Part shown: positions 13,292-20,978 of the stretch, in pieces
Layout of the letters: each line of letters begins with the position of its first letter
Numbering within the stretch: position 1 is the stretch's first letter
NCBI GenBank assembly: GCA_050303335.1
Contig: JBNLBN010000018.1
Coordinates: 1-25,792 of the forward strand
Length of the DNA stretch: 25,792 bases
Reading direction: 5' to 3'
Source of the DNA: Bilamarchaeum sp050303335
GTDB taxonomy: Archaea > Micrarchaeota > Micrarchaeia > Anstonellales > Bilamarchaeaceae
Position numbers and translations under genes: made by a program
Notes under the pieces: model-generated
What the model was told of the DNA's origin: nothing
The model's database searches: none
The model's input: only the letters and a program-made list of their open reading frames with translations

Positions 13292-16054
13292 ATAGAAGAC
13301 ATAATCATCAAAGGCGCCAGAGAGCATAATCTCAAGAACGTCAGCGTGACAATCCCCCGCGGAAAGCTGACAGTAATTACAGGCCTTTCAGGATCCGGAA
13401 AATCGACGCTTGCATTCGACACCCTTTATGCTGAAGGCCAGAGGAGGTATGTCGAATCGCTTTCGGCTTATGCCCGGCAGTTCCTCGGCCTCATGAACAA
13501 GCCTGACGTGGATTCAATCGAAGGCCTTTCGCCTGCAATATCAATTGACCAGAAAACGACATCAAGGAATCCGCGCTCAACTGTTGGAACAGTAACCGAA
13601 ATCTATGATTACCTTAGGCTTCTTTATGCGAGGGTGGGCGAGCCGCACTGCCCTGTCTGCCGGAATCCAATTTCAGTGCAGGGGACTGATGAAATCCTTG
13701 CATCGCTCAAGAAGCTCGATTCCGTTGAAGTCCTTGCGCCTATAGCAAGGGGAGAGAAGGGGACATTCGAAAAGGAGCTCACAAAAGCTCGCCAGGAAGG
13801 GTTCTACAAGGCAGTTATCGACAAAGCGAAGACGGACATAACGGATGAAATACCAAAGCTCAACAAGAACTACAAGCACGAAATCAGCATCATCGTGGAC
13901 AATGTGAAGGATGACGAAGAGCGCCTGACCGAGGCGATTGAGACAGCCCTGCGGGTCGGGAACGGTATGCTCATTGCAAACGGAAAGATCTATTCAAAGA
14001 AGAACGCGTGCCCGGAGCACGGGATATCCCTCGGCGATCTTACTCCCAGGAACTTCTCATTCAATTCGCCGTTCGGGGCTTGCAGCGAATGCCACGGCCT
14101 CGGATTCAAGATGGAATTCGATCCGGACCTGATCATTCCGGACAGGTCGAAGTCTATAATGGACGGCGCGATAATCTGCTACAACAAGCTGATGGAAGGT
14201 GGATGGAGGATCTCGCAGATAAAGGGCGTTGCAAAAAATTACGGCATAAACCTCAGGGTTCCAGTAGAAAAAATCCCCAATGAAAAACTCGACATAATAC
14301 TGCGAGGAACCAATGAGAAAGTCAAGTTCCACTACGAAGGAAAGAACTCCTCCTTCGATTACGAAAGCGAATTCGAGGGCGTAATCCCCCAGCTGGAGCG
14401 TCTTTTCCACCAGACAAAATCCGAGGGAAGAAAGGAGGAGATATCAAAGTTCATGAGGGAGAAGACCTGTCCGAAATGCAGCGGCAGGAGACTCAAGGAC
14501 GAGTACCTGAGCGTACTGATCGATGGAAACTCGATAATGGACATAACCGAAATTCCAATTTCGGATGCGATAAAAAAAATCAGCAGTCTCACGATAAAAG
14601 GTCCCGAAGAGGTTGCAAGGCCCATTCTCAAGGAAATCCGCTCCAGGCTCGAATTCCTCGACAACGTCGGGCTGAGCTACCTTACCCTTTCAAGGGAAAG
14701 TTCAACGCTTTCAGGAGGCGAATCCCAAAGGATCAGGCTGGCGACGCAGATCGGATCGAACCTTACCGGAATAATCTATGTCCTTGACGAGCCTTCGATC
14801 GGCCTTCACCAGAGGGACAATTCAAAGCTGCTCTCCACCCTAAAGAGGCTCCGCGACCTTGGCAATACCCTGGTCGTAGTGGAGCATGACGAAGAGACCA
14901 TGCGCGAGTCTGATCATCTGATCGATATGGGGCCCGGAGCAGGACGTTTCGGGGGAGAGGTTGTAGCATCGGGAACCTGCAATAAAATCATCGACTGCGA
15001 GAAATCGGTGACCGGCCAGTACCTGTCAGGTAAAAGAAAGATCAAGGTTCCTGATACGAGAAGGCAGCCGGAAAAGTTCCTGAAAATACACGGAGCATCA
15101 GAGAACAACCTGAAGAATATCGACGTTGAAATCCCTCTGGGTCTGTTCACATGCATAACAGGGGTCTCAGGATCAGGCAAATCGACCCTTGTTTCCGAAA
15201 CGCTCTTTCCTGCGTTGTCGAACATGCTTAACCGAAGCAAGCTGAAATGTGGAAAATATGAAAAGATAACCGGAGCGCATAACCTGGACAAGGTAATTGA
15301 AGTGGACCAGTCCCCGATCGGGAGGACCCCAAGATCGAATCCCGCAACCTATGTCGGAGTCTTCACTCCGATAAGGGAGCTGTTCTCAAAGCTTCCTGAA
15401 TCCAAGGCGCGCGGATATAAGCCCGGAAGGTTTTCCTTCAACGTTGAAGATGGAAGGTGCACGAACTGTTCCGGAGACGGGCTGATAAAGATAGAGATGC
15501 ATTTCCTTGCCGACGTCTACGTTCCATGCGAGGTCTGCAAGGGGAAGAGGTACAACCAGGCGACCCTTGAAATCTTCTACAAGGACAGGAACATATCCGA
15601 TGTCCTTGACATGAGCGTTGCAGAAGCGCTCGAATTCTTCCGAAACGTTCCCAAGATCAGGAACAAACTCCAGACAATATCCGATGTGGGGCTGGGATAC
15701 GTCAAGCTCGGACAGCCTGCAACAACGTTGTCAGGTGGAGAAGCCCAGCGCGTGAAGCTTGCATTCGAGCTTTCAAAGAGGGCAACCGGAAGGACGCTAT
15801 ATATACTTGACGAACCGACAACAGGACTGCATTTTGACGATGTGAAAAAACTGTTGGATGTCCTACAGCGCCTGGTTGGAAAGGGCAATTCCATAATAGT
15901 GATCGAGCATAACCTGGACGTGATAAGGAATGCCGACCACATAATAGACCTCGGCCCGGAAGGCGGCATCGGCGGAGGAAAAATAGTAGCTACAGGGACG
16001 CCGGAAGAAATTTCAAAGAAAAAAAGTCATACCGGGTATTACCTTTCAAAGTGA
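13292..16054 (+). CDS. uvrA: Excinuclease ABC subunit A (UvrA), probable AUA start
   Basis: UvrA is the DNA-damage-sensing ATPase of nucleotide excision repair. From 13292 it has 920 residues, with two ABC modules: Walker A GLSGSGKS (31-38) and GVSGSGKS (624-631), signatures LSGGESQR and LSGGEAQR, and Walker B-type YVLDEPSIGLH and YILDEPTTGLH. Zinc modules lie near 240-268 (CPEH with CSEC, so one ligand may be His) and 723-750 (CTNC with CEVC). The first conventional in-frame start is GTG 13346, which would remove IEDIIIKGAREHNLKNVS. That segment aligns residue for residue with the start of E. coli UvrA, whose Met1 falls on the ATA at 13292. The gene converges on an M42 peptidase gene with a 9-base overlap. 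Confidence 0.95.
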   Translation: MEDIIIKGAREHNLKNVSVTIPRGKLTVITGLSGSGKSTLAFDTLYAEGQRRYVESLSAYARQFLGLMNKPDVDSIEGLSPAISIDQKTTSRNPRSTVGTVTEIYDYLRLLYARVGEPHCPVCRNPISVQGTDEILASLKKLDSVEVLAPIARGEKGTFEKELTKARQEGFYKAVIDKAKTDITDEIPKLNKNYKHEISIIVDNVKDDEERLTEAIETALRVGNGMLIANGKIYSKKNACPEHGISLGDLTPRNFSFNSPFGACSECHGLGFKMEFDPDLIIPDRSKSIMDGAIICYNKLMEGGWRISQIKGVAKNYGINLRVPVEKIPNEKLDIILRGTNEKVKFHYEGKNSSFDYESEFEGVIPQLERLFHQTKSEGRKEEISKFMREKTCPKCSGRRLKDEYLSVLIDGNSIMDITEIPISDAIKKISSLTIKGPEEVARPILKEIRSRLEFLDNVGLSYLTLSRESSTLSGGESQRIRLATQIGSNLTGIIYVLDEPSIGLHQRDNSKLLSTLKRLRDLGNTLVVVEHDEETMRESDHLIDMGPGAGRFGGEVVASGTCNKIIDCEKSVTGQYLSGKRKIKVPDTRRQPEKFLKIHGASENNLKNIDVEIPLGLFTCITGVSGSGKSTLVSETLFPALSNMLNRSKLKCGKYEKITGAHNLDKVIEVDQSPIGRTPRSNPATYVGVFTPIRELFSKLPESKARGYKPGRFSFNVEDGRCTNCSGDGLIKIEMHFLADVYVPCEVCKGKRYNQATLEIFYKDRNISDVLDMSVAEALEFFRNVPKIRNKLQTISDVGLGYVKLGQPATTLSGGEAQRVKLAFELSKRATGRTLYILDEPTTGLHFDDVKKLLDVLQRLVGKGNSIIVIEHNLDVIRNADHIIDLGPEGGIGGGKIVATGTPEEISKKKSHTGYYLSK
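16019..16025 (-). terminator. U-tract terminator for the M42 peptidase operon
   Basis: An A7 run on the plus strand gives U7 in the minus-strand transcript, about 21 nt beyond the peptidase stop and inside the 3' end of uvrA. Confidence 0.45.
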
Positions 16055-17074
16055 TTTCGAGATCGCCTTCAGCAGTTTTATGTCCTTTTCAATATCTGCA
16101 ATGTCAGCCACCCCGACCGTCGAATGTATGTATCTTGTCGGTATGCATACTCCGATTGATGGTATCCCTCCCTTCAGGTTGTGGACGGATGCGGCATCGG
16201 TTGCTCCTCCCTCGATCACTTCGAGCTGGACTGCTATCTTGCTCTTCTTGGCAATGTCAAGGATTTGCTTCGCGAGCTTTGCGCCGGCGACATTTCCCCT
16301 TGCGGCCGCCTCTACAAGCACGACAGTAGGGCCCTTCCCGAGATCTACCGGAGCATCCTGCGGCTTCATTTCGGGATGGTCACCTGCAACAGCGGTATCA
16401 ACTGCAATGAACACCCTTGGGTCAAGCTTGTAGCTTGCGATCATCGCGCCCTTTCCGAACGTAGATACCTCCTCCTGTGTCGAACCGAGCAGTATCACGT
16501 TTTTTGGAATGTCCTTTGCCAGCTGCAGTAAAACATAGCATCCAAGCCTGTTGTCGAGCGCCTTTCCGCTGACCCTGTTCTTGCCCAGCTTTGTGAATTT
16601 GGTCGTGAAAGTTATCGTGTTTCCGATCTCTATTCCCATGGAATTCGCTTCCTTGTCGTCCTTGGCGCCGACATCGATGAAAAGGCTGCCGTATTCGATG
16701 GTGTTCTTTCTCTCCTCAGGCTTCATCACATGCGGAGGCTTGCTACCGATCACTCCTGGAAGAAGTCCCTTCTTGGTCTTTAGCATGACCTGCTGGTTCA
16801 CGAGGGTCCGGTCATCGATTCCACCGATCTTTATGAATCTTACGAATCCCTTCTTGTCCACGTGCTTCACCATGAGGCCGATCTCGTCCATGTGCGCTGC
16901 AAGGATGAGCGGGTTCTTGGAAACCGACTTGTATGCAATGACATTTCCGAAATTGTCTATCTCCACTGTCAGGCCGCGCTTCCTGAATTCCTTTGCCATC
17001 AATTCCGAAATGCCGCCTTCCTGCGAACTTACCCCATCAACTTCCGAAAGTCTTTTCATTAGTTCATAATCCAT
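16046..17074 (-). CDS. M42-family aminopeptidase (TET type), copy 1
   Basis: A di-zinc aminopeptidase of the M42 (glutamyl aminopeptidase/TET/FrvX) family, 342 residues, full length. The metal ligands are visible: H61 and D63 in AAHMDEIGL, bridging D174 in ALDNR, E201/E202 in TQEEVS (catalytic base and ligand), D226 in AVDTAVAGDHP and H317 in YIHST. TET enzymes form dodecameric tetrahedra that trim peptides released by the proteasome. The start is ATG 17074, not the in-frame GTG at 17083, because AGGTG at 17081-17085 lies 6 nt before the ATG. It overlaps the upstream paralogue by 11 bases, so the two are co-transcribed and coupled. Confidence 0.94.
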   Translation of the reverse strand: MDYELMKRLSEVDGVSSQEGGISELMAKEFRKRGLTVEIDNFGNVIAYKSVSKNPLILAAHMDEIGLMVKHVDKKGFVRFIKIGGIDDRTLVNQQVMLKTKKGLLPGVIGSKPPHVMKPEERKNTIEYGSLFIDVGAKDDKEANSMGIEIGNTITFTTKFTKLGKNRVSGKALDNRLGCYVLLQLAKDIPKNVILLGSTQEEVSTFGKGAMIASYKLDPRVFIAVDTAVAGDHPEMKPQDAPVDLGKGPTVVLVEAAARGNVAGAKLAKQILDIAKKSKIAVQLEVIEGGATDAASVHNLKGGIPSIGVCIPTRYIHSTVGVADIADIEKDIKLLKAISKSL

Positions 17075-18095
17075 TGATCTCACCTAGAATTCCTTTGAGC
17101 AGTACAGTAGTATCCTCAATGTCCTTTTTATTAATCATTTCGACCGCGGAATGAAGGTATCGCACCGGCAGGTCGATTACGAGGGTCGCAGTCCCTCCCT
17201 TCAGGTTGTGGACGGATGCGGCATCCGTAGCCCCTCCCTCAAAAAGATCCACCTGGTATCCGATTTTCTTCTTTTTGCATACCATTTTTGCGATATCGAC
17301 AAGCCGTGAATCAGAGACATTTCCAACTACGTTCCACTCGTTTAAAACGATCGCCGGCCCCCTTCCTAAAAAAATGGGGGAGACCTGTTCCTTGATTCTG
17401 GGATGGTCACCTGCGACCGAAGTGTCGATCGCGATGAATACTCCTGGCTCTTTTAGGAAAGCAGCCGCCCTTGCTCCCTTTCCCCTGGGCGATACCTCTT
17501 CCTGCGTGGTTCCTACGAGGACGACGTTTTCCGGAAGTTTTTCTGCAAGTTTCAGGAGCACGTAGCAGGCTGCCCGGTCGTCCAATGCCTTGCTCGTGCA
17601 GACATCTCCCAGATCAGTAAAACTTGGGTAGAATGATATGGTGTCCCCTATACTGATACCGAGCCTTCGCGCATCATTCGCGCTTTTTGCCCCGACATCG
17701 ATGAAAAGGCTGCCATATTCAATCGCCCTTTTTCTCTCATCCATATCCTCCGGTTCATGCGGCGCCCTGATGCCGATAACGCCGCTAACATATCCCTTCC
17801 GGGTCTTGATCAGCATTCTCTGGTTCATCAGCACCCGGTCATCGATTCCCCCGATCTTTATGAAATAAATGTATCCTTCCTTGTTGATGTATTTAACCAT
17901 CAGCCCTATCTCGTCCATGTGCGCTGCTACCATTACCGGTTTTCTTGTTATCTTCCTGTAGCCATAGACATTGCCGGACCGGTCCCTTTCTACAATCAGT
18001 CTCCTCTTCCTGAACTCCTCTTCCATTATGTCTGCAACCTCTTCTTCGCAAGAGCTTACACCGTGGGCATCAGTCAATTTCTTCAAGAGGCGCAT
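17064..18095 (-). CDS. M42-family aminopeptidase (TET type), copy 2
   Basis: Second M42 peptidase, 343 residues, first gene of the pair. All zinc-site motifs are present: AAHMDEIGLMV (H59, D61), KALDDR, TTQEEVSPRG, AIDTSVAGDHP and RYLHSA. It is colinear with copy 1 over its whole length but clearly diverged, for example in the acidic N-terminal helix MEEEFRKRRLIVERD and the loop EPEDMDERKR, so this is an old duplication rather than a recent one. Both copies keep their catalytic residues. Different substrate preference or mixed TET particles are plausible, as known for TET paralogues in Pyrococcus; this is inference. TAATATAATT lies 26 nt upstream of the ATG, suggesting a leaderless start. Confidence 0.94.
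   Translation of the reverse strand: MRLLKKLTDAHGVSSCEEEVADIMEEEFRKRRLIVERDRSGNVYGYRKITRKPVMVAAHMDEIGLMVKYINKEGYIYFIKIGGIDDRVLMNQRMLIKTRKGYVSGVIGIRAPHEPEDMDERKRAIEYGSLFIDVGAKSANDARRLGISIGDTISFYPSFTDLGDVCTSKALDDRAACYVLLKLAEKLPENVVLVGTTQEEVSPRGKGARAAAFLKEPGVFIAIDTSVAGDHPRIKEQVSPIFLGRGPAIVLNEWNVVGNVSDSRLVDIAKMVCKKKKIGYQVDLFEGGATDAASVHNLKGGTATLVIDLPVRYLHSAVEMINKKDIEDTTVLLKGILGEINGL
17081..17085 (-). promoter_or_regulatory. Shine-Dalgarno site of the second gene in the M42 pair
   Basis: AGGTG on the minus strand lies 6 nt before ATG 17074 and decides that start over the in-frame GTG at 17083. Confidence 0.7.
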
Positions 18096-18106
18096 GAAAC
18101 ATAATC

Positions 18107-18126
18107 TTATTTAATAATTATATTAC
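18107..18126. promoter_or_regulatory. Overlapping divergent TATA boxes (M42 pair and exonuclease-uvrC)
   Basis: TTATTTAA (18107-18114) is centred 27 nt before the plus-strand ATG at 18138. TAATATAATT on the minus strand (18116-18125) is centred about 26 nt before the ATG at 18095. The whole gap is only 42 bases, so the two promoters probably compete. Confidence 0.5.
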
Positions 18127-18137
18127 TAATCCCAATT

Positions 18138-18893
18138 ATGCTTGAGCACTCTTTCATCCACCTTCCGAACTTTGGTCCAGTGAAAGAAAAGAAGATCTGG
18201 GAATCGGGAGTATATGAATGGGATGACTATCTTGAGAGGTACTCGGATTCAGGCCACTACAGGGCTTCCTGCTCCATAATCGCAAGTTCCAGACATGCCC
18301 TCAAAACGCATGACCTGGGTTTCTTCTCCGAAGTGCTTCCTTCAAACGAGATGTGGAGAGCCGTTCCAACATGCAGGAAAATTGCCTACCTCGACATAGA
18401 GACAACCGGCACAAGGCCGAGGGACCACATCACAGTGATAGGGGTATATGACGGAAAGGAAACGAAAAGCTACATCTACGGTAAGAATCTCGACGAATTC
18501 CGCAGGGACATAGGAAAATTCGACATGATGGTGACGTTCAACGGATCGCTCTTTGATATCCCGTTCATCAAGCGGGAGATGGCCGTCAGGCTTCCTCCCC
18601 TCCATGTAGATCTGAGATTCGTTCTTGCCTCGCTCGAAGTTACGGGCGGCCTGAAGAAGATCGAGAAGAAATTCGGCTTCGAGAGGGATGACGACCTTGA
18701 CGGTCTTAACGGTTATGACGCCATCCTGCTCTGGAGGAAATACGTACGGAAAAAGGATCTGGATGCTCTTGATGTCCTTGTCAGGTACAACAGTGCCGAT
18801 GTGGACAACCTGAAAAAACTCCTTTCCTGGGCATATGATGAAAAAAGGAAAAGAACTGGTTTTGATGAAATTCATTCGAAGCAACTATCCTGA
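18138..18893 (+). CDS. DEDDy-type RNase H-like exonuclease (YprB/COG3359 family)
   Basis: A predicted 3'-5' exonuclease, 251 residues. The N-terminal 70 residues (FIHLPNFGPVKEKKIWESGV) form the helix-hairpin-like lead typical of archaeal COG3359 proteins. The catalytic domain has all DEDDy residues: D86 and E88 in YLDIETTG, D140 in TFNGSLFDIPF (with N135), and Y217/D221 in YNSADVDNL. The protein is therefore likely an active exonuclease on DNA or RNA. It overlaps uvrC by 29 bases (from the preferred uvrC start) and shares its transcript, which suggests it may process the excised or gapped strand during excision repair. That link is inference from operon position; the family has no settled function. 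Confidence 0.88.
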   Translation: MLEHSFIHLPNFGPVKEKKIWESGVYEWDDYLERYSDSGHYRASCSIIASSRHALKTHDLGFFSEVLPSNEMWRAVPTCRKIAYLDIETTGTRPRDHITVIGVYDGKETKSYIYGKNLDEFRRDIGKFDMMVTFNGSLFDIPFIKREMAVRLPPLHVDLRFVLASLEVTGGLKKIEKKFGFERDDDLDGLNGYDAILLWRKYVRKKDLDALDVLVRYNSADVDNLKKLLSWAYDEKRKRTGFDEIHSKQLS

Positions 18894-20409
18894 CACTCCT
18901 GGTGTCTACCTGATGAAGGATTCAGGCGGAGTTGTGATCTACGTGGGGAAGGCAGCATCGCTTAGATCAAGGCTTTCCCAATACTTCTTGCACGGCCTTG
19001 ATGCCAAGACAAGAAGCCTCATGCGTGAAATTGCGGAAATTGACTTCATCGTAACAGACAATCCGAAGGAAGCGCTCATCCTCGAATCGAATATGATAAA
19101 GAATTACCAGCCCAGGTACAACATCAACCTTAAGGATGACAAGCATTACTCGTTCCTCGCGATTACAGACGAGAAATTCCCCCGCCTGATCGTGACAAGG
19201 AAAAGTTCCGGGAAATTCAAGGCAAGGGCGAAAAAATACTTCGGCCCGTTCGTAGAGGGTTCCAAGCGCGCGATTTCAGCAAGGTATCTCCGCAAGCTGT
19301 TCAAGGTGAGAATCTGCAAGAAGCTCCCAAAAAACGTATGCCTGCAGTACCACATCGGCAACTGCGATGCCCCGTGCGTCAACAAGATATCCGAAACGGA
19401 ATACGGGAAGAACATCGAGGTCCTGGAATCAGTCCTCTCAGGAAAGAGGGCCGGCAAAACGCTCATAGCCGGACTGAAGAAAAGGATGAAACAGGCATCT
19501 GACTCGCTCGACTACGAGCTTGCAGCATCCATACGGGATCAGATCTCCTCCCTCCGGATATTCTTCGACAGGCAGAGGGTTGAGAAGCAAAGATCCAATG
19601 ATGAGGATTTCATCTGGTTCACAATTATCGCAAAGACGCTCTTTGTCCAGGTCCTGAAAAGCAGGAAGGGCGTTATCGGAAAGGCGGAGAAGCATTCGAG
19701 CGAAGTGATGCTGCAGGATGACCCTGTTAAGTCGTTCGCCCTGCAGTATTATTCCGATATCCGGCCTGACAGGGTATACTCCAACATGGACCTTTCCGAT
19801 CTGAATGTTGTTTATGACATATTCAGGAAACCGTTAGCGGAAAAGATGAAGATACTTCAAATTGCAAGGGATTCGCTAAACAGCAGCAAGCTCAGCCCAT
19901 CGGTCAGGAAGCTCAAGGAAGAACTCAAGCTGGAGAATCCCCCCATAGTAATAGAAACATTCGACATATCGACTCTTTTCGGCGAGGATTCGGTTGCTTC
20001 AATGGTGCAGTTTGTCAACGGGAAGCCCAACAAGAGCAGCTACCGGAAGTTCCTTATCAGGGACATTGACGGTCAGGATGATTTCGCCATGATGAAACAG
20101 GCCGTTTCAAGGCGCTATTCGAGGATCCTCAAGGAAAAGCAGCCCTTTCCGGACCTTATCCTGATCGATGGCGGTGCTGGGCAGCTTCATTCAGCACTGG
20201 AATCGCTTTTCGAACTGGGCCTGCAGATACCTGTTATATCTCTTGCAAAAAAAGAAGAAGAAATCTATCTTCCTACTATGATGAAGCCGCTCAGGCTGGA
20301 GCGGTCGAACCCTGCACTGAAACTTCTCCAGAACTGCAGGGACGAAGCGCACCGCTTCGCGGTTTCATACCATAGGAAAAGAAGAAAAATTACTCGCAAA
20401 GAGGAGTAA
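18865..20409 (+). CDS. uvrC: Excinuclease ABC subunit C (UvrC), lacking the C-terminal HhH domain
   Basis: UvrC makes both incisions in nucleotide excision repair. From ATG 18865 (alternative ATG 18835) it has 514 residues. Order: GIY-YIG domain (GVY 13-15, YVG 26-28, E74), an Fe-S-type cysteine set C151, C159, C167, C171, a UVR motif (about 200-232) that binds UvrB, and an RNase H-like nuclease with D367, D405/D406, D435 and H496, matching the E. coli residues for 5' incision. It stops 18 residues after H496, at HRKRRKITRKEE, so the (HhH)2 DNA-binding domain that normally follows is missing. The start at 18865 is chosen because MKFIRSNYPDTPGVYLMKD aligns with typical UvrC N termini. The 3' end overlaps a convergent lipoprotein gene by 20 bases. 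Confidence 0.95.
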   Translation: MKFIRSNYPDTPGVYLMKDSGGVVIYVGKAASLRSRLSQYFLHGLDAKTRSLMREIAEIDFIVTDNPKEALILESNMIKNYQPRYNINLKDDKHYSFLAITDEKFPRLIVTRKSSGKFKARAKKYFGPFVEGSKRAISARYLRKLFKVRICKKLPKNVCLQYHIGNCDAPCVNKISETEYGKNIEVLESVLSGKRAGKTLIAGLKKRMKQASDSLDYELAASIRDQISSLRIFFDRQRVEKQRSNDEDFIWFTIIAKTLFVQVLKSRKGVIGKAEKHSSEVMLQDDPVKSFALQYYSDIRPDRVYSNMDLSDLNVVYDIFRKPLAEKMKILQIARDSLNSSKLSPSVRKLKEELKLENPPIVIETFDISTLFGEDSVASMVQFVNGKPNKSSYRKFLIRDIDGQDDFAMMKQAVSRRYSRILKEKQPFPDLILIDGGAGQLHSALESLFELGLQIPVISLAKKEEEIYLPTMMKPLRLERSNPALKLLQNCRDEAHRFAVSYHRKRRKITRKEE

Positions 20410-20872
20410 CGTCCAGCGTTACCTTCAGTCCGATTTCATCATACTCGATCGGCCTTGCCGAAACAACATGAAGGGCGTCTTCCACAACGAGCGTCTGCTC
20501 CTGCCCTACATTGAATTCATACTCGTATTCCTGTCCGCATGCCGAAACCAGGAAGGTAGCAGTCTTTGTGTTTCCCCTGTCACGGACGCCATCAAGATGA
20601 TATGATACGCCTTCAACATCCTGCGTGTCGCTTCCCTGTTGCGGGTCTCTGAAAACAACTGAGCGCGATTCGCAGTTTGAAGGAGCAACCGAGCAAACAG
20701 CGGAACTTTCGCCGCCCTCGCCAGACTGGGAGCCTGACTGGCCGGCCGTTCCTCCGGTTCCAGGCTCATATGGCTTTACATTCACTGTTACATCAGGTCC
20801 GCAGCTCAAAGCTGCAGCAGCAAGTGCTGTTGCAATTGCCTTCGACGGTATTTTTCTTGATTTTAATATCAA
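20390..20872 (-). CDS. Small lipoprotein, function unknown
   Basis: About 160 residues from a TTG start. The start is fixed by AGGTG at 20879-20883, 6 nt before the TTG at 20872; an in-frame GTG at 20881 falls inside that site and is rejected. A basic N region, then AIATALAAAALSC forms a signal peptide with lipobox (C24). A Gly/Ser/Gln-rich linker (about residues 37-57) leads to a compact domain with four cysteines (CSVAPSNC, VSACG and the C-terminal PLCE), probably disulfide-bonded outside the cell. I do not recognise the domain. It overlaps the end of uvrC on the opposite strand and diverges from the Cys-rich lipoprotein, with which it shares a symmetric promoter region. Confidence 0.72.
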   Translation of the reverse strand: MILKSRKIPSKAIATALAAAALSCGPDVTVNVKPYEPGTGGTAGQSGSQSGEGGESSAVCSVAPSNCESRSVVFRDPQQGSDTQDVEGVSYHLDGVRDRGNTKTATFLVSACGQEYEYEFNVGQEQTLVVEDALHVVSARPIEYDEIGLKVTLDVTPLCE

Positions 20873-20877
20873 ATATC

Positions 20878-20886
20878 CCACCTCTC
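20878..20886 (-). promoter_or_regulatory. Strong Shine-Dalgarno site for a TTG start
   Basis: GAGAGGTGG on the minus strand lies 5 nt before TTG 20872. It is the longest anti-Shine-Dalgarno complement noted in this window and supports a non-ATG start. Confidence 0.7.
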
Positions 20887-20910
20887 TATAAAGAATTAAG
20901 GGGAAGGCTT

Positions 20911-20954
20911 TTAAATGGTTTTTATTGGGCTAATGTGTATTGATAACCATTAAA
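20911..20954. promoter_or_regulatory. Inverted repeat holding the two divergent TATA boxes of the lipoprotein pair
   Basis: TTAAATGGTT (20911-20920) and AACCATTAAA (20945-20954) are inverted repeats matching at 9 of 10 positions. The left arm holds the minus-strand TATA (TTTAAA centred 20912) and the right arm the plus-strand TATA (CATTAAATAC, 25-26 nt before ATG 20979). Both genes encode surface lipoproteins and may be co-regulated. Confidence 0.45.
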
Positions 20955-20978
20955 TACTATATCTGCAAATCTAAATCC

